Origin: Oscillospiraceae bacterium | GTDB taxonomy: Bacteria; Bacillota; Clostridia; Oscillospirales; Acutalibacteraceae | Length of the DNA stretch: 64,000 nt | Direction: 5' to 3' | Assembly (NCBI GenBank): GCA_910574935.1 | Contig: CAJTCU010000001.1 | Location: forward strand, 1 to 64,000 | In this document: positions 7,995-16,620 of the stretch, piece by piece | Numbering within the stretch: position 1 is the first letter of the stretch | Layout: the number at the start of each line of letters is the position of its first letter | The notes under the pieces: model-generated | Told to the model about the DNA's origin: nothing | What the model saw: only the letters and a program-made list of their open reading frames with translations | Database searches by the model: none | Made by a program: the position numbers and the translations under genes

Positions 7995-9252
7995 CGACGA
8001 GCGGTTGATCGCCCAAGGCGTGGCCCATGTAATCCGCCAGTTCGAAGGCCCCTTTGAGACGGTAGACATCGCCTTTTCTGGCCAAGAGGCCCTGGAAAAG
8101 ATGGAAAAGCTCTCTTATGACTTAGTGATCACAGACGTGGCCATGCCGGGGCTCTCTGGCCTGGACTTGGTCCGTCAGGGAAAAGAGCGGGCTCTGTGCA
8201 ACGATTTCTGCGTTCTCTCCGGCTACTCGGAGTTTGAGTTTGCCCGTACGGCCCTTCAGCTGGGGGTGGAGGACTACCTGCTAAAGCCTGTGGACAAGAC
8301 AAAGCTGCGAAAAATGCTGGGGGATTTTGCCGAAAAGCAGAGCCGCCGGGGCCGTGCCTGCCGCCGGGAACAAGAGCACCTGCTGGCCGACTGTCTTTTC
8401 AGCTATGCCAATTGGGAGGCTGCGCCCTTGGAATCAGGCCCCGTGCTGGTCATTGTGATCGAAAGCCTCTTTCGGGGAACAAAATCCCTCTCCCGCCAAG
8501 AGCTAAAGGGCTGCTTTGGCGCCGGAGAAGCCGCTGTCCGTATGGTCCACCTGCGCCACCTGCCGGCCTTTGCCCTGTTTGGCCCGCCAGAGAGCCCCGG
8601 CCTGTCTGCGAAAAAGCTTTCCACAGCATTCCCCGGGCTGTCTGTGGGCAGTGCCCAAGGCTTGGCGGAAAGCGCCGCCGCCCTGCGCACCCTATACAAA
8701 GACGCCCTGCACGCGGCCCTATCGGCTCGCTGCTTTTTAGACCGCCCGTATCTAGAGGCCGGGGAGTTCCCCAGGCCAAATGCTCTGGAAGAGCTCCCCG
8801 GGGCGCTAAAAGCGCGGTTTGGCGCGGCAGTCCCTGGGGAGCGGGTGCTGCTGTACCAGATCTGCTGGCAGAGCCTGGCCCCGGCAGAGGCCCATACCCC
8901 CCGGGAAAGCGCCGCCAACCCCTATGTGGCCAAAATGGTGGAGCTGGTAGACCAGCGCTTTACCGAGGACCTGACCCTGGCCGGCGCCGCCAAAGACATC
9001 GGCCTAAACCCCGAGTACGCGGGCAAGCTCTTCCGCAGTGAGGAGGGCCAAAGCTTCTCCGAGTATCTAAACCGCTACCGCATTGCCCGCATTCTGGAGT
9101 GTGTGACCCAGGACCCCAGCCTCAGCTTTGAGCAGCTGGCCCCCTGCATGGGCTTTTCGGACCAGCGGAACTTCTACCGGGTGTTCAAGCGCCTGATGCA
9201 GACCACCCCGGGGAAGTACCGCTCGGCCATGCGGCTGGAGCAGGGCGCATAA
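7975..9252 (+). CDS. YesN-type response regulator with AraC DNA-binding domain
   Basis: 425 residues starting at GTG after AGGAGG. The receiver has acidic pair DD (7-8), phosphoacceptor Asp54 in DLVITDVAMPG and a KP pair near 105. The C-terminus (about 320-420) is an AraC-type double helix-turn-helix (ALNPEYAGKLFRSEEG-like, then FSDQRNFYRVFKRLMQTTPGKYR). Translation is coupled to the kinase through the 20-base overlap. It probably activates the divergent importer operon and perhaps nearby glycosidase genes. A hairpin follows directly. Confidence 0.93.
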   Translation: MKILVVDDERLIAQGVAHVIRQFEGPFETVDIAFSGQEALEKMEKLSYDLVITDVAMPGLSGLDLVRQGKERALCNDFCVLSGYSEFEFARTALQLGVEDYLLKPVDKTKLRKMLGDFAEKQSRRGRACRREQEHLLADCLFSYANWEAAPLESGPVLVIVIESLFRGTKSLSRQELKGCFGAGEAAVRMVHLRHLPAFALFGPPESPGLSAKKLSTAFPGLSVGSAQGLAESAAALRTLYKDALHAALSARCFLDRPYLEAGEFPRPNALEELPGALKARFGAAVPGERVLLYQICWQSLAPAEAHTPRESAANPYVAKMVELVDQRFTEDLTLAGAAKDIGLNPEYAGKLFRSEEGQSFSEYLNRYRIARILECVTQDPSLSFEQLAPCMGFSDQRNFYRVFKRLMQTTPGKYRSAMRLEQGA

Positions 9253-9255
9253 AAA

Positions 9256-9283
9256 GACAGGGCCGCACGCTGGCGGTCCTGTC
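9256..9283 (+). terminator. Hairpin terminator after the regulator gene
   Basis: Stem GACAGG-CCGC / GCGG-CCTGTC with an incomplete T tract (GGCTTTGCTT). Just past the stop codon, so probably the operon terminator, though weak. Confidence 0.55.
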
Positions 9284-9335
9284 GGCTTTGCTTATCATGT
9301 GATACAGGCGGTGATAACTCGCTACAAAACCACTA

Positions 9336-9668
9336 TCAATCAGGGATAATCTGTAGGCTAATCATCGCGCTGGTACCATTTTGCGTGTTAATGATATTTT
9401 GGCTGTAAACGCTGGTACGAAACCCCACCCTGGAATAGCTTTTGCCAATATGGCCTTCTATCCCATCTTCTGGGTATGCGTCCTTCATCCAAAATATGTT
9501 TTTCTGTGGCGTTGAATTCATATCAGAGACACCCAAATTGATTTTTGTGCAATTCGAAAGGCGCTGAATCTTCTCGTCAATATTCATTCCCCGGCTGTTC
9601 GATACGGTATGAAAAGGCGTAGTCATAACGCCCTCAACATATTTTGGCACATTTACAGAATATATCAC
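9336..9668 (-). pseudogene. C-terminal part of the exported protein upstream, separated by a frameshift
   Basis: About 110 codons from a GTG with no ribosome binding site. The frame stays open upstream of that GTG (…SANVAYPP then VIYSVNVPKYVEG) into the end of the preceding gene. Restoring one T in the run near 9687 would join EPV to SANVAYPPVIYS and give one exported protein of about 277 residues. The product family is unknown. It is either a real single-base deletion or a sequencing error; I cannot tell them apart. Confidence 0.5.
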
Positions 9669-9679
9669 CGGCGGGTATG

Positions 9680-10168
9680 CTACATTAGCCGAACAGGCTC
9701 AATAATAGCTTCCACAATACCGGCAGTGTCCCCTGGCTCTGCTTCGGGTTCCTCAATTGGGTCCCAGCCGGGGAAAAGTTCGGCAAAAGTAGGCATCTCA
9801 TGCCATTCTTTTCTTCCATCATTCACAGCCACAAGGTAAGTATCTCCATTGTCCACATACCATTCCTTTACACTGTAAGCAACCTGACGGCGGGCGGCTA
9901 GAATTTCTTCTCTCTGCTCCGGGCTGGCTGTCTCGATGTCCGAATAAGCCAGTTCGAATGTTTCCGGGTCAATTTCCGCATCCGAAAGCATTTGCGGAAT
10001 GGACTCGGCAGGCACTTGGGTGTAACCTTGTTGCGCCATTTTTTCCTGAATCCGCTGCTTTGCCTGTTGGCGTTCCAGTGTGTCAGGGGCGGCATCTTGG
10101 GCATATGCTACCACGGATACCACGCTTAACGTAAGAACCGCTGCTAAGAGAGCAACCAATTTCTTCAT
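9680..10168 (-). CDS. Exported protein of unknown function, probably truncated by a frameshift
   Basis: 162 residues with a clear signal peptide (MKKLVALLAAVLTLSVVSVV, cleavage after AYA). The mature part is acidic and Gln/Glu-rich (ERQQAKQRIQEKMAQQGY), followed by a segment with EWYVDNGDTYLVAVNDG that suggests a small beta-rich module. Ribosome site AAGGAGG and a good promoter show it is expressed. It ends abruptly at PVRLM, while the next frame continues as protein-like sequence (see the neighbouring entry). I do not recognise the family. Confidence 0.7.
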   Translation of the reverse strand: MKKLVALLAAVLTLSVVSVVAYAQDAAPDTLERQQAKQRIQEKMAQQGYTQVPAESIPQMLSDAEIDPETFELAYSDIETASPEQREEILAARRQVAYSVKEWYVDNGDTYLVAVNDGRKEWHEMPTFAELFPGWDPIEEPEAEPGDTAGIVEAIIEPVRLM

Positions 10169-10240
10169 AATCGCTGCCTCCTTAACTTTTTCATCACACA
10201 GATCTTTTCACCTGTATCACTTCAGTGGGACGATACAATT

Positions 10241-10268
10241 ATTATACCCTCATTTTTCTAATTGTCAA
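10241..10268 (-). promoter_or_regulatory. Promoter of the exported-protein gene
   Basis: Minus strand: TTGACA (10263-10268), 16 bases, TATAAT (10241-10246), 73 bases before the ATG. Confidence 0.7.
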
Positions 10269-10309
10269 GCACAATTTGGAATTCGCAACCACAATCTTAC
10301 TAGAAAGGC

Positions 10310-12127
10310 ATGGAATCCGTCATGAACTATAGCGTCCCCTGCACCAACCCCACCCTGCACAAACTACAGCCCCAGGGCTATTTGGGCGCGGTCCTGGAGA
10401 AAAATATCCAGCGCTGGGCCCTCTCAGCCCTCTCCCAGAATCCGGGCATTGTGGGCCACCTGCTTCACGCCCCCCACAGGCTGCCCGCCCCCGGCCCCCA
10501 TGAGCGCCCCCTGGTGCCCTGGTACAACGAGTTCCCCGGCAAGCTGCTTACCGGCATGGCTTTCGCCTACCAGGCCGCCCCCTCCCCCGGGCTGCTGGCC
10601 GCCGGCGACGAGCTGGCCGCCGCCCTTTCCGCCGCCCAGGGGCCCGACGGCTACCTGGGGGTGTATGACAAAGAAAACCGCTTTGGCGGCGACGGCGAGA
10701 ACTGGGATCTTTGGGGCCACTACCACAGCGCCTATGGCCTGCTGTGCTGGTACCATGCCACCGGCGGCGTCAACACCCCCGCTTTAGAGACCGCCCGTCA
10801 GGCCCTGGACTGTGTGTACAACCAGTTCAGCGGCGGCGGCCGCAGCTATGACTCTGCCCAAAACCAAACCATGAACCTGGCGGTCAGCCACGGCTTCGCC
10901 CTGTTCTATCAGCAGACCGGCGACCCAAAATACCTGGACGCCGCCCTACAGATTGTGGACCAGGAGTGGCCCCTCTCTGGCGACTGGAAGGGCTTCGCCC
11001 TACGGGGCGGGGAATTCTGGCAGTCTCCCCTGCCCCGCTGGGAGGCCCTGCACACCATTCTGACCCTGGGAACCCTGTACGAAATCACAGGAGAAAAAAA
11101 GTATTTTCAGGCCCTTACCGCCATCTGGAAGAGCATCCGTAAAACCGACCGTCACAATACCGGGGGATTTTCCAGTGGTGAACAGGCCCAGGGCACGCCT
11201 TTTGCCACCGGGGCCATTGAGACCTGCTGTACGGTGGCCTGGATGGCCCTTACCACCGAATACCTGCGGCTCTCGAAAGATCCTCTGGCTGCCGACGAGC
11301 TGGAACTCTCCCTATTAAATGGCTTGCTGGGGGCCATGATGCCAGACGGCCGCGCTGTGTCCTACAACACCCCCATGTGCGGTGAAAGCCGAGACCCCTC
11401 TCAGGTGGAAATCGGCTTTCAACACAACCGGTTCTCTCCTGACTTCAACTGCTGCCAGGCCAACGCCTTACGGGGACTGGCCCAGGTCTCTCAATGGGCT
11501 GCCATGACCGCTGGCGGCAAGGTCTATGTCAACTACTACGGCCCCTGCCGCATGGAGCTGGAAACTCCCAAGGGCCGGCGCTTCACCCTGGCCCAGCATA
11601 CCGCCTACCCGGCCAGGGGACAGGTTCTTCTTACCCTGGAAGAGATGGAGGAAGAGTCCTTTCCCCTCCTGCTGAGAATCCCCCTGTGGGCTGTGGGCAC
11701 GGCTGTCTCTGTCAACGGACAAGCCCTACCAGGAACAGTGCCTGGGCGGTACTTCACCCTAAGCCGCAGTTGGCGGGCAGGGGACCAGATAAAGCTGGAT
11801 CTTGGTATGGCGGTCCATGCCTGGCCGGGCGGCGAAAGCTTTTTGGGCGCAGCCTCGCTCTACTATGGCCCCGTCCTTATGACCGCGCCAGAACCCGCCG
11901 TGTTGAACTTTTCCTACATCCAGGCTAAAGCGGCGGCTGTGGAGGACCTGAGTTCCAGTGGTCAGGGCTGGCTGCGGTTCACTCTCCCCGAGGGCTGTGG
12001 CCCGGCAGTGCTTCGGGACTTTGCTACAGGAAGCCACCAGGGCGGCTACACCAGCTGGCTGCGGTTCCAGGACAGCGGCCGTTTACCCGGCGCTTCCGCT
12101 GGCCACCCGGATTGGTGCGGCGGCTAA
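10310..12127 (+). CDS. GH127 beta-L-arabinofuranosidase-like protein (DUF1680)
   Basis: 605 residues, no signal peptide, so cytoplasmic. The (alpha/alpha)6 barrel carries the family's metal/catalytic set: Glu304 and Cys306 in GAIETCC, and the Cys381-Cys382 pair in DFNCCQAN. In the characterised enzyme HypBA1 these are Glu338, Cys340, Cys417 and Cys418, with the cysteine as nucleophile; the spacing matches closely. The family releases beta-L-arabinofuranose from short oligosaccharides, though many members are untested. The start is uncertain: ATG at 10310 or at 10325. It stands alone on the plus strand and is followed by a terminator. The C-terminal 20 residues look atypical for the family. 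Confidence 0.88.
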   Translation: MESVMNYSVPCTNPTLHKLQPQGYLGAVLEKNIQRWALSALSQNPGIVGHLLHAPHRLPAPGPHERPLVPWYNEFPGKLLTGMAFAYQAAPSPGLLAAGDELAAALSAAQGPDGYLGVYDKENRFGGDGENWDLWGHYHSAYGLLCWYHATGGVNTPALETARQALDCVYNQFSGGGRSYDSAQNQTMNLAVSHGFALFYQQTGDPKYLDAALQIVDQEWPLSGDWKGFALRGGEFWQSPLPRWEALHTILTLGTLYEITGEKKYFQALTAIWKSIRKTDRHNTGGFSSGEQAQGTPFATGAIETCCTVAWMALTTEYLRLSKDPLAADELELSLLNGLLGAMMPDGRAVSYNTPMCGESRDPSQVEIGFQHNRFSPDFNCCQANALRGLAQVSQWAAMTAGGKVYVNYYGPCRMELETPKGRRFTLAQHTAYPARGQVLLTLEEMEEESFPLLLRIPLWAVGTAVSVNGQALPGTVPGRYFTLSRSWRAGDQIKLDLGMAVHAWPGGESFLGAASLYYGPVLMTAPEPAVLNFSYIQAKAAAVEDLSSSGQGWLRFTLPEGCGPAVLRDFATGSHQGGYTSWLRFQDSGRLPGASAGHPDWCGG

Positions 12128-12177
12128 AAGTTCGTAAAACCGATTCCATAAGGCTGCCCCGCAGTCTTTCAATCACA

Positions 12178-12210
12178 AAAAAAGGAGCCCAGCGGGGGAC
12201 TCCTTTTTCT
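12178..12210 (+). terminator. Terminator after the GH127 gene
   Basis: A7 then stem GGAG-CCC / GGG-CTCC and T5 CT5. The flanking A run makes it partly bidirectional. Confidence 0.75.
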
Positions 12211-12600
12211 TTTTACGGATATGGGCGAGCGCCTTCCTGTGTAGTATCGTTCACGCAGTTCAAAAGCGGTGATACCTCTTTTGAACCTGCGGCACGGGTT
12301 TGCCCGCGCCATTCTGCTTAAAAACCACCATCTTCCATTTTCAAGCTAGCGCTATGCCGCTGGCTTAAAAGAAGCTTTTATCTCTTTTAAACTTTGTTAA
12401 CGATACAACAGAAAGCCACCTTTTTTAGGGCAATACCGCAGAATTCTAAGTACCGTATTGCACAGTCAGATTTTTCTTCAGAGGGTACAGATTGAGCGCC
12501 GTCCATCTCACCATTGACCAGCGAAAGCTGTGCTCTATCACGGAAAATCTGCAAGCAAGACGGTGCTTAAGGCGCCACCCGCGAATGGTGCGGGGTTGCC
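12211..12600. other. Intergenic stretch without a gene
   Basis: Holds only short frames. Weak inverted repeats occur, such as GCAATACCG/CGTATTGC (about 12430-12463) and a GC-rich hairpin at 12569-12600 that could end the leftward GH172 gene but lacks a T tract. Confidence 0.4.
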
Positions 12601-13689
12601 TTAGATAATTTCCAGATAGTCCTTATCCGGCAGAGGCGGGAAAGGCGCGGCCGGCAGGGTTTGGTACCAGTACGCCACTGAGGCAATGTCGTCCTGCAAG
12701 GGCAGATACCGTTCGCCCTCTCGCCAACCCAAAGCCTGAATGGTTACCCGCAGATCACTTTGGAAGCGGATGGGGTCCGGAATATGCCAGCGGTACATAC
12801 CAATGCGAGATTGGCTGGAAAACAGCCGGTCCGGCTCAATGACCTGGTGCAGCCCGGCATAGGGGGTCAAGAACTTCTTGTAGCAGTCGTGGGTATATGG
12901 ATGCTCGAAGCCATAGGAGCCGCAAAAATAGTCCTCGGTCCCCGTGCCGCAGATGGTGGGATACTCGCTGTCCCCGTCCATATAAAATTTAATCTCCCCT
13001 TCGCCCCACCAGCAGGCGTTGTTCACTCCCCAGGCCAGGTAGGTTCCCACATAGTGGCCCTGGCCCTTTACACTGTCCAGAATGGTATAGACGGACTTAT
13101 AGGGCAGGGGATTCACCCGGCGGAACTGGGCGTGGAAGTAGGCCGCGTCCTCGGGCACCTGGGTAAGGGCGTAGTCGATCTGATAGAAACACATGACGTT
13201 TTCGGGGCCGATGTCCTCCAGGGTGATACGGCAGCTTTTGCGGAAGGGCATCTGCCAGTAACAATTATAGGCCAGCCCAGGGTTAATGCACACTGCGGCG
13301 GAGGTCAGCTGGGTGGGGTGGTCCCAGGTAGAGCAGAAGAAATCCCCCACCGGGCACTCTACCGAGGGGTTCTCCTCCCCGTCCCAGAAGAACCGGATAA
13401 TCGAGTTCCGCCCCTTGCTGGTGGGCACCATCCAGATATGCTGGATAACTCCCGGCCCCTCAATATTGGCCAGCTCGTAGGTCTCACCCGGGGGAATAAC
13501 CACATAGGGGTTCACCTTCCAGCCCTTGCCCAGGTCCCGGGCGGCGTGGCGGGCGCTGCCGTTTTCCAGCTCACAGCGGGCGCCCATGCCGGGTTCACCG
13601 GTGGGGTTTTCCGCGCTAAGAGACCGGCTGCGGGCGTCAGAGAGGCGGGTCAGGTCGCCCATACTGCCTATGATGCCATTGAAGCTCAT
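12601..13689 (-). CDS. GH172 family protein (DUF2961), furanosidase-like
   Basis: 362 residues without signal peptide. The signature block WWGEGEIKFYMDGD followed by EYPTICGTGTEDYF (about 228-255) is characteristic of DUF2961, now GH172. The family includes a difructose-anhydride-forming alpha-D-fructofuranosidase and exo-alpha-D-arabinofuranosidases; its catalytic residues are glutamates in these two motifs, here Glu230/Glu232 and Glu252. It has its own strong promoter. Together with GH127 and GH42 nearby it points to intracellular breakdown of furanose-containing oligosaccharides. The exact sugar cannot be inferred. Confidence 0.88.
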   Translation of the reverse strand: MSFNGIIGSMGDLTRLSDARSRSLSAENPTGEPGMGARCELENGSARHAARDLGKGWKVNPYVVIPPGETYELANIEGPGVIQHIWMVPTSKGRNSIIRFFWDGEENPSVECPVGDFFCSTWDHPTQLTSAAVCINPGLAYNCYWQMPFRKSCRITLEDIGPENVMCFYQIDYALTQVPEDAAYFHAQFRRVNPLPYKSVYTILDSVKGQGHYVGTYLAWGVNNACWWGEGEIKFYMDGDSEYPTICGTGTEDYFCGSYGFEHPYTHDCYKKFLTPYAGLHQVIEPDRLFSSQSRIGMYRWHIPDPIRFQSDLRVTIQALGWREGERYLPLQDDIASVAYWYQTLPAAPFPPLPDKDYLEII

Positions 13690-13735
13690 TTTTAATCATC
13701 TCTCTTTCTTGATGAAATTTTCTTTCGTTGGCATC

Positions 13736-13764
13736 ATAGTAGCATAGCCAAAAGAAGCTGTCAA
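13736..13764 (-). promoter_or_regulatory. Promoter of the GH172 gene
   Basis: Minus strand TTGACA (13759-13764), 17 bases, TACTAT (13736-13741). It overlaps the very end of the upstream HAD gene. Confidence 0.7.
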
Positions 13765-14453
13765 GGAAAATTTTTCAGGAGGGGCCCCCATGCCGGTGCC
13801 GTTCCTGCCGCCAGCTGAAAGCAGAGTGCCTCCAGCTCTTCCACCGTGGCAGCCAGATACCGGGCGCCAGCCTCTTCCAGCTCGCCAGGGGCGGCATAGC
13901 CATATAAGACCCCAACCGCCTCTAGACCCCATGCCGCCGCCCCAGCTATGTCATAGCTGCGGTCGCCTACCATCACGGCCTCTGCCGGGGCCGGATTTCC
14001 CAGCCGCTCCAAAACTTCGGCAACTACCGCCGCCTTGCTGGGCCGGGAACCATCGTCGCCCACCACTACCTGAAATCGTTCCTCTATGCCCCGCATGGCT
14101 AGAATTCTTCGGGCGCCGCTCTCATTCTTCGAAGTAGCCACACCCAGCACCGCCCCCTGGGAAAGCCTCTTTAGCAGCTGCTCCACACCTGGGTAGAGAG
14201 GACTCTTATAAACGCCCCCTATCACATAATAGCCCCGGTAAATCTGAATGGCCCGGGCGGCCTCCTCTGGGCTCATGCCGCAAAGATTCTGGAAAGACTC
14301 GGCCAGCGGCGGGCCCACAAACCGCCGGAGAAAGGCCTCCTCCCGGGGCGGCAGGCCCAGGTCCGCCAGGGTCTTTTGGATGCATTCCATAATGCCCGGT
14401 CCCGTGTCCGTAAGGGTGCCGTCCAGGTCAAACAGAAAGTACTTTTTCGCCAC
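13761..14453 (-). CDS. HAD-family phosphatase, phosphoglycolate-phosphatase-like
   Basis: 230 residues from a GTG preceded by GGAGG. Motif I is FLFDLDGTLTDTG with the nucleophile Asp, motif II TSKNE, and motif IV VMVGDRSYDI; the helical cap lies between I and II. Members hydrolyse small phosphate monoesters such as phosphoglycolate or sugar phosphates. It overlaps the end of the GH42 gene by 26 bases, so translation is coupled, and a role in dephosphorylating a metabolite of that pathway is possible but unproven. A longer open frame extends 20 codons upstream, but the GTG has the better ribosome site. Confidence 0.88.
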   Translation of the reverse strand: MAKKYFLFDLDGTLTDTGPGIMECIQKTLADLGLPPREEAFLRRFVGPPLAESFQNLCGMSPEEAARAIQIYRGYYVIGGVYKSPLYPGVEQLLKRLSQGAVLGVATSKNESGARRILAMRGIEERFQVVVGDDGSRPSKAAVVAEVLERLGNPAPAEAVMVGDRSYDIAGAAAWGLEAVGVLYGYAAPGELEEAGARYLAATVEELEALCFQLAAGTAPAWGPLLKNFP

Positions 14454-16485
14454 TTTCCGCCTCCTCCCCGCATACCAGCACCCCATAGGCGGGCATCTGA
14501 ACAGGGCCTTCATATGTTTTTCCAGACAGCAGGTCGGTCATAGGGGCCCGGCATACAATGCTTTGGGCTTGGGCCGTGTAGTTTAGCAGGATGTGGTAGG
14601 ACTCCCCCTCCTTTTGCCGCAGGGCGTACTCCACCTCCTGGGGCAGGGTGAAGGTACCGGCGCAGGCCTCGGCCAAACCAAAGTACTCCAGCAGCGCCGC
14701 AGCCATTTCCTCTGAGAATGCCGCCCCCACATACAGCGCCTGCCCCCTGCCCCTGGTTTTGCGCAGCACAGCGGGCTGGCCCGCGTAAAACTGGGACCCA
14801 TACCGAGCGAGCACTTCCCCGTCTTGGGGCTCTAAAATTTCGTTCAGGTTGGGCATGGGCACGGTTCTGCCCAGCAGCTCCACCATGGTGGGCTCGGAAA
14901 CCAGGGTGTAGTCCCGCACCGTGCCCCCCGCCAGACCCGTGGCAGGGCCGGGCGCAGGCCGCATGGGGCAGCGGCCGAACCCATCCTTAAAACCCGTCCG
15001 GGCTCCAAAGACCACCTGGCCCCCCTGCTCCACATACTGTTCCAGCAGGCGGCAGGCCGTTTCAGAGATCAGGGCGATGTGGGGCAGTACCAGCAGCCGG
15101 TAGGGCAGCAGCTCCTCCAGAGTCAGGTCCTCCCGCAGACACAGCAGGTCCATGGGGGTATGGGCCTTTTGGCAGGCCGCGAACCAGCTCCCGGTGGAAA
15201 CGCCCCCCAGGGGCCCGTGGAACACATCCCCCTCGCCGTCCCACTGGCTGGAGTAGTGGTAGCACACTGCCACCTGGGCCGTGTAGCGGCTTCCAGCCAG
15301 GCCCGCCGCCCGGGCGGTCTCGTCCCGCAGAGTACGCAGCTCCTCCAGCTGGCGGCTGTCCCGGTTGTCCCAGGGAAGGATGCCGTTCCAGTAGATCTCC
15401 ATGCCCACCGGGCAGGTGCGCCACCGGAAGAAGCTGACAAAGTCCGCCCCATGGGCAATGGACTGCCAGGCCCACAGGCGCATCTGCCCTGGCTGGGGGC
15501 TGGGCTGGGCCATGCGGGTCTGCCAGCCGCCCCCGCCGGATTGCTGCTCCATAATGCCAAATATCGGAGAGACCGAGCGGGTCAGGGCCAGGTTTAAGCC
15601 GGTGGCCCGGTCCCGCAGGCCCTGGGTATTAGCTCCTAGGGAATAGGCAAAGTTGGGGTAGCTGTCGTAGGTGATAAAGTCCAGGACCTCCCCCACCAGC
15701 TCCTGGTAGTCCAGGTGGCCAAAGAGGCCGTTGGTGGTAATAAAGTCCCCGGGCTTCCGGTACTTTTTCAGGATGTCCGCCTGCATCTTAAAAAAATCCA
15801 CGCTGGCCCGAGAGACAAAGCGCTTCTGCTCCAAAAGCAGGTGGGGATTGGGGGAATGGGCCAGGGTGGGCCTGGCCACGAAGATTTCGTCCCAGCTGGT
15901 GTATTCCTGGTTCCAGAACACCGTGCCCATGGCCTCGTTCAGGGCGTCCAGGGTGCCAAATTTCTCCTTTAGATAGGCCCGAAAGGCCACCGAGTCGCTT
16001 TCAGCGTAGTACATACTGGTCTCACAGTTGATCTCATTGTCAATCTGCCAGCCAATAATGGCCGGGTGGCTTCCGAAATGCTGGGCAATCTCCTCTACCA
16101 CCCGGGCGCAGAGCTTTAAAAACACCGGCGCGGTGTGGTTGCAGTGGCAGCGCATGCCGTGGCGCACCAGGGTTCCGTCCGGGAAAGCGTTCAGGGCCTC
16201 GGGGTATTTCTCTGTCAGCCAGGCGGGAGGTGTGGCGGTGGGTGTGCAGAAGATCACTTTCATGCCCTTTTTTTCTGCCAGGTCCAAAAAGCGGTCAAAG
16301 AAATCAAAGGTAAATACCCCTTCGGTTTTTTCAAACTTGCTCCAAGCGAACTCCGCCACCCGGCAGACCTTCACCCCGGCCTCCAGCATCCGGTCCAGGT
16401 CCTGTTCCCACATGGTTTCAGGCCAGTGCTCTGGGTAGTAGCACACCCCCAGGGTCAGGGCATTTTGATGAATGCAGTTGTCCAT
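14428..16485 (-). CDS. GH42 beta-galactosidase
   Basis: 685 residues, no signal peptide. N-terminal TIM barrel: GVCYYPEHWPETMWEQDL opens it, the acid/base is Glu151 in GWQIDNEIN and the nucleophile Glu313 in FGIMEQQSG. The family cysteine cluster may be partly present (HCNHT). The trimerisation and C-terminal beta domains follow. The enzyme hydrolyses beta-galactosides, often galacto-oligosaccharides or arabinogalacto-oligosaccharides, in the cytoplasm. It is transcribed from its own promoter with the HAD gene downstream. Confidence 0.94.
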   Translation of the reverse strand: MDNCIHQNALTLGVCYYPEHWPETMWEQDLDRMLEAGVKVCRVAEFAWSKFEKTEGVFTFDFFDRFLDLAEKKGMKVIFCTPTATPPAWLTEKYPEALNAFPDGTLVRHGMRCHCNHTAPVFLKLCARVVEEIAQHFGSHPAIIGWQIDNEINCETSMYYAESDSVAFRAYLKEKFGTLDALNEAMGTVFWNQEYTSWDEIFVARPTLAHSPNPHLLLEQKRFVSRASVDFFKMQADILKKYRKPGDFITTNGLFGHLDYQELVGEVLDFITYDSYPNFAYSLGANTQGLRDRATGLNLALTRSVSPIFGIMEQQSGGGGWQTRMAQPSPQPGQMRLWAWQSIAHGADFVSFFRWRTCPVGMEIYWNGILPWDNRDSRQLEELRTLRDETARAAGLAGSRYTAQVAVCYHYSSQWDGEGDVFHGPLGGVSTGSWFAACQKAHTPMDLLCLREDLTLEELLPYRLLVLPHIALISETACRLLEQYVEQGGQVVFGARTGFKDGFGRCPMRPAPGPATGLAGGTVRDYTLVSEPTMVELLGRTVPMPNLNEILEPQDGEVLARYGSQFYAGQPAVLRKTRGRGQALYVGAAFSEEMAAALLEYFGLAEACAGTFTLPQEVEYALRQKEGESYHILLNYTAQAQSIVCRAPMTDLLSGKTYEGPVQMPAYGVLVCGEEAESGEKVLSV

Positions 16486-16518
16486 TTTACGTCATCCCCT
16501 CTATCAAAGTTTTGGATT

Positions 16519-16547
16519 ATCATAAACTTTTTGGGAGGCAATGTCAA
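16519..16547 (-). promoter_or_regulatory. Promoter of the GH42 gene
   Basis: Minus strand TTGACA (16542-16547), 17 bases, TATGAT (16519-16524), 34 bases before the ATG. Confidence 0.7.
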
Positions 16548-16620
16548 GAGAAAGAGTGGCGGGGCGCTGTTTGAGCCGCCTCCGTCCGGGGTCCTCACAA
16601 AATTGCTTTCCGTGCGGGGC

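Noticed and set aside
12760-13695. 311-codon plus-strand frame opposite the GH172 gene
   Set aside because: Antisense shadow of a well-supported gene.
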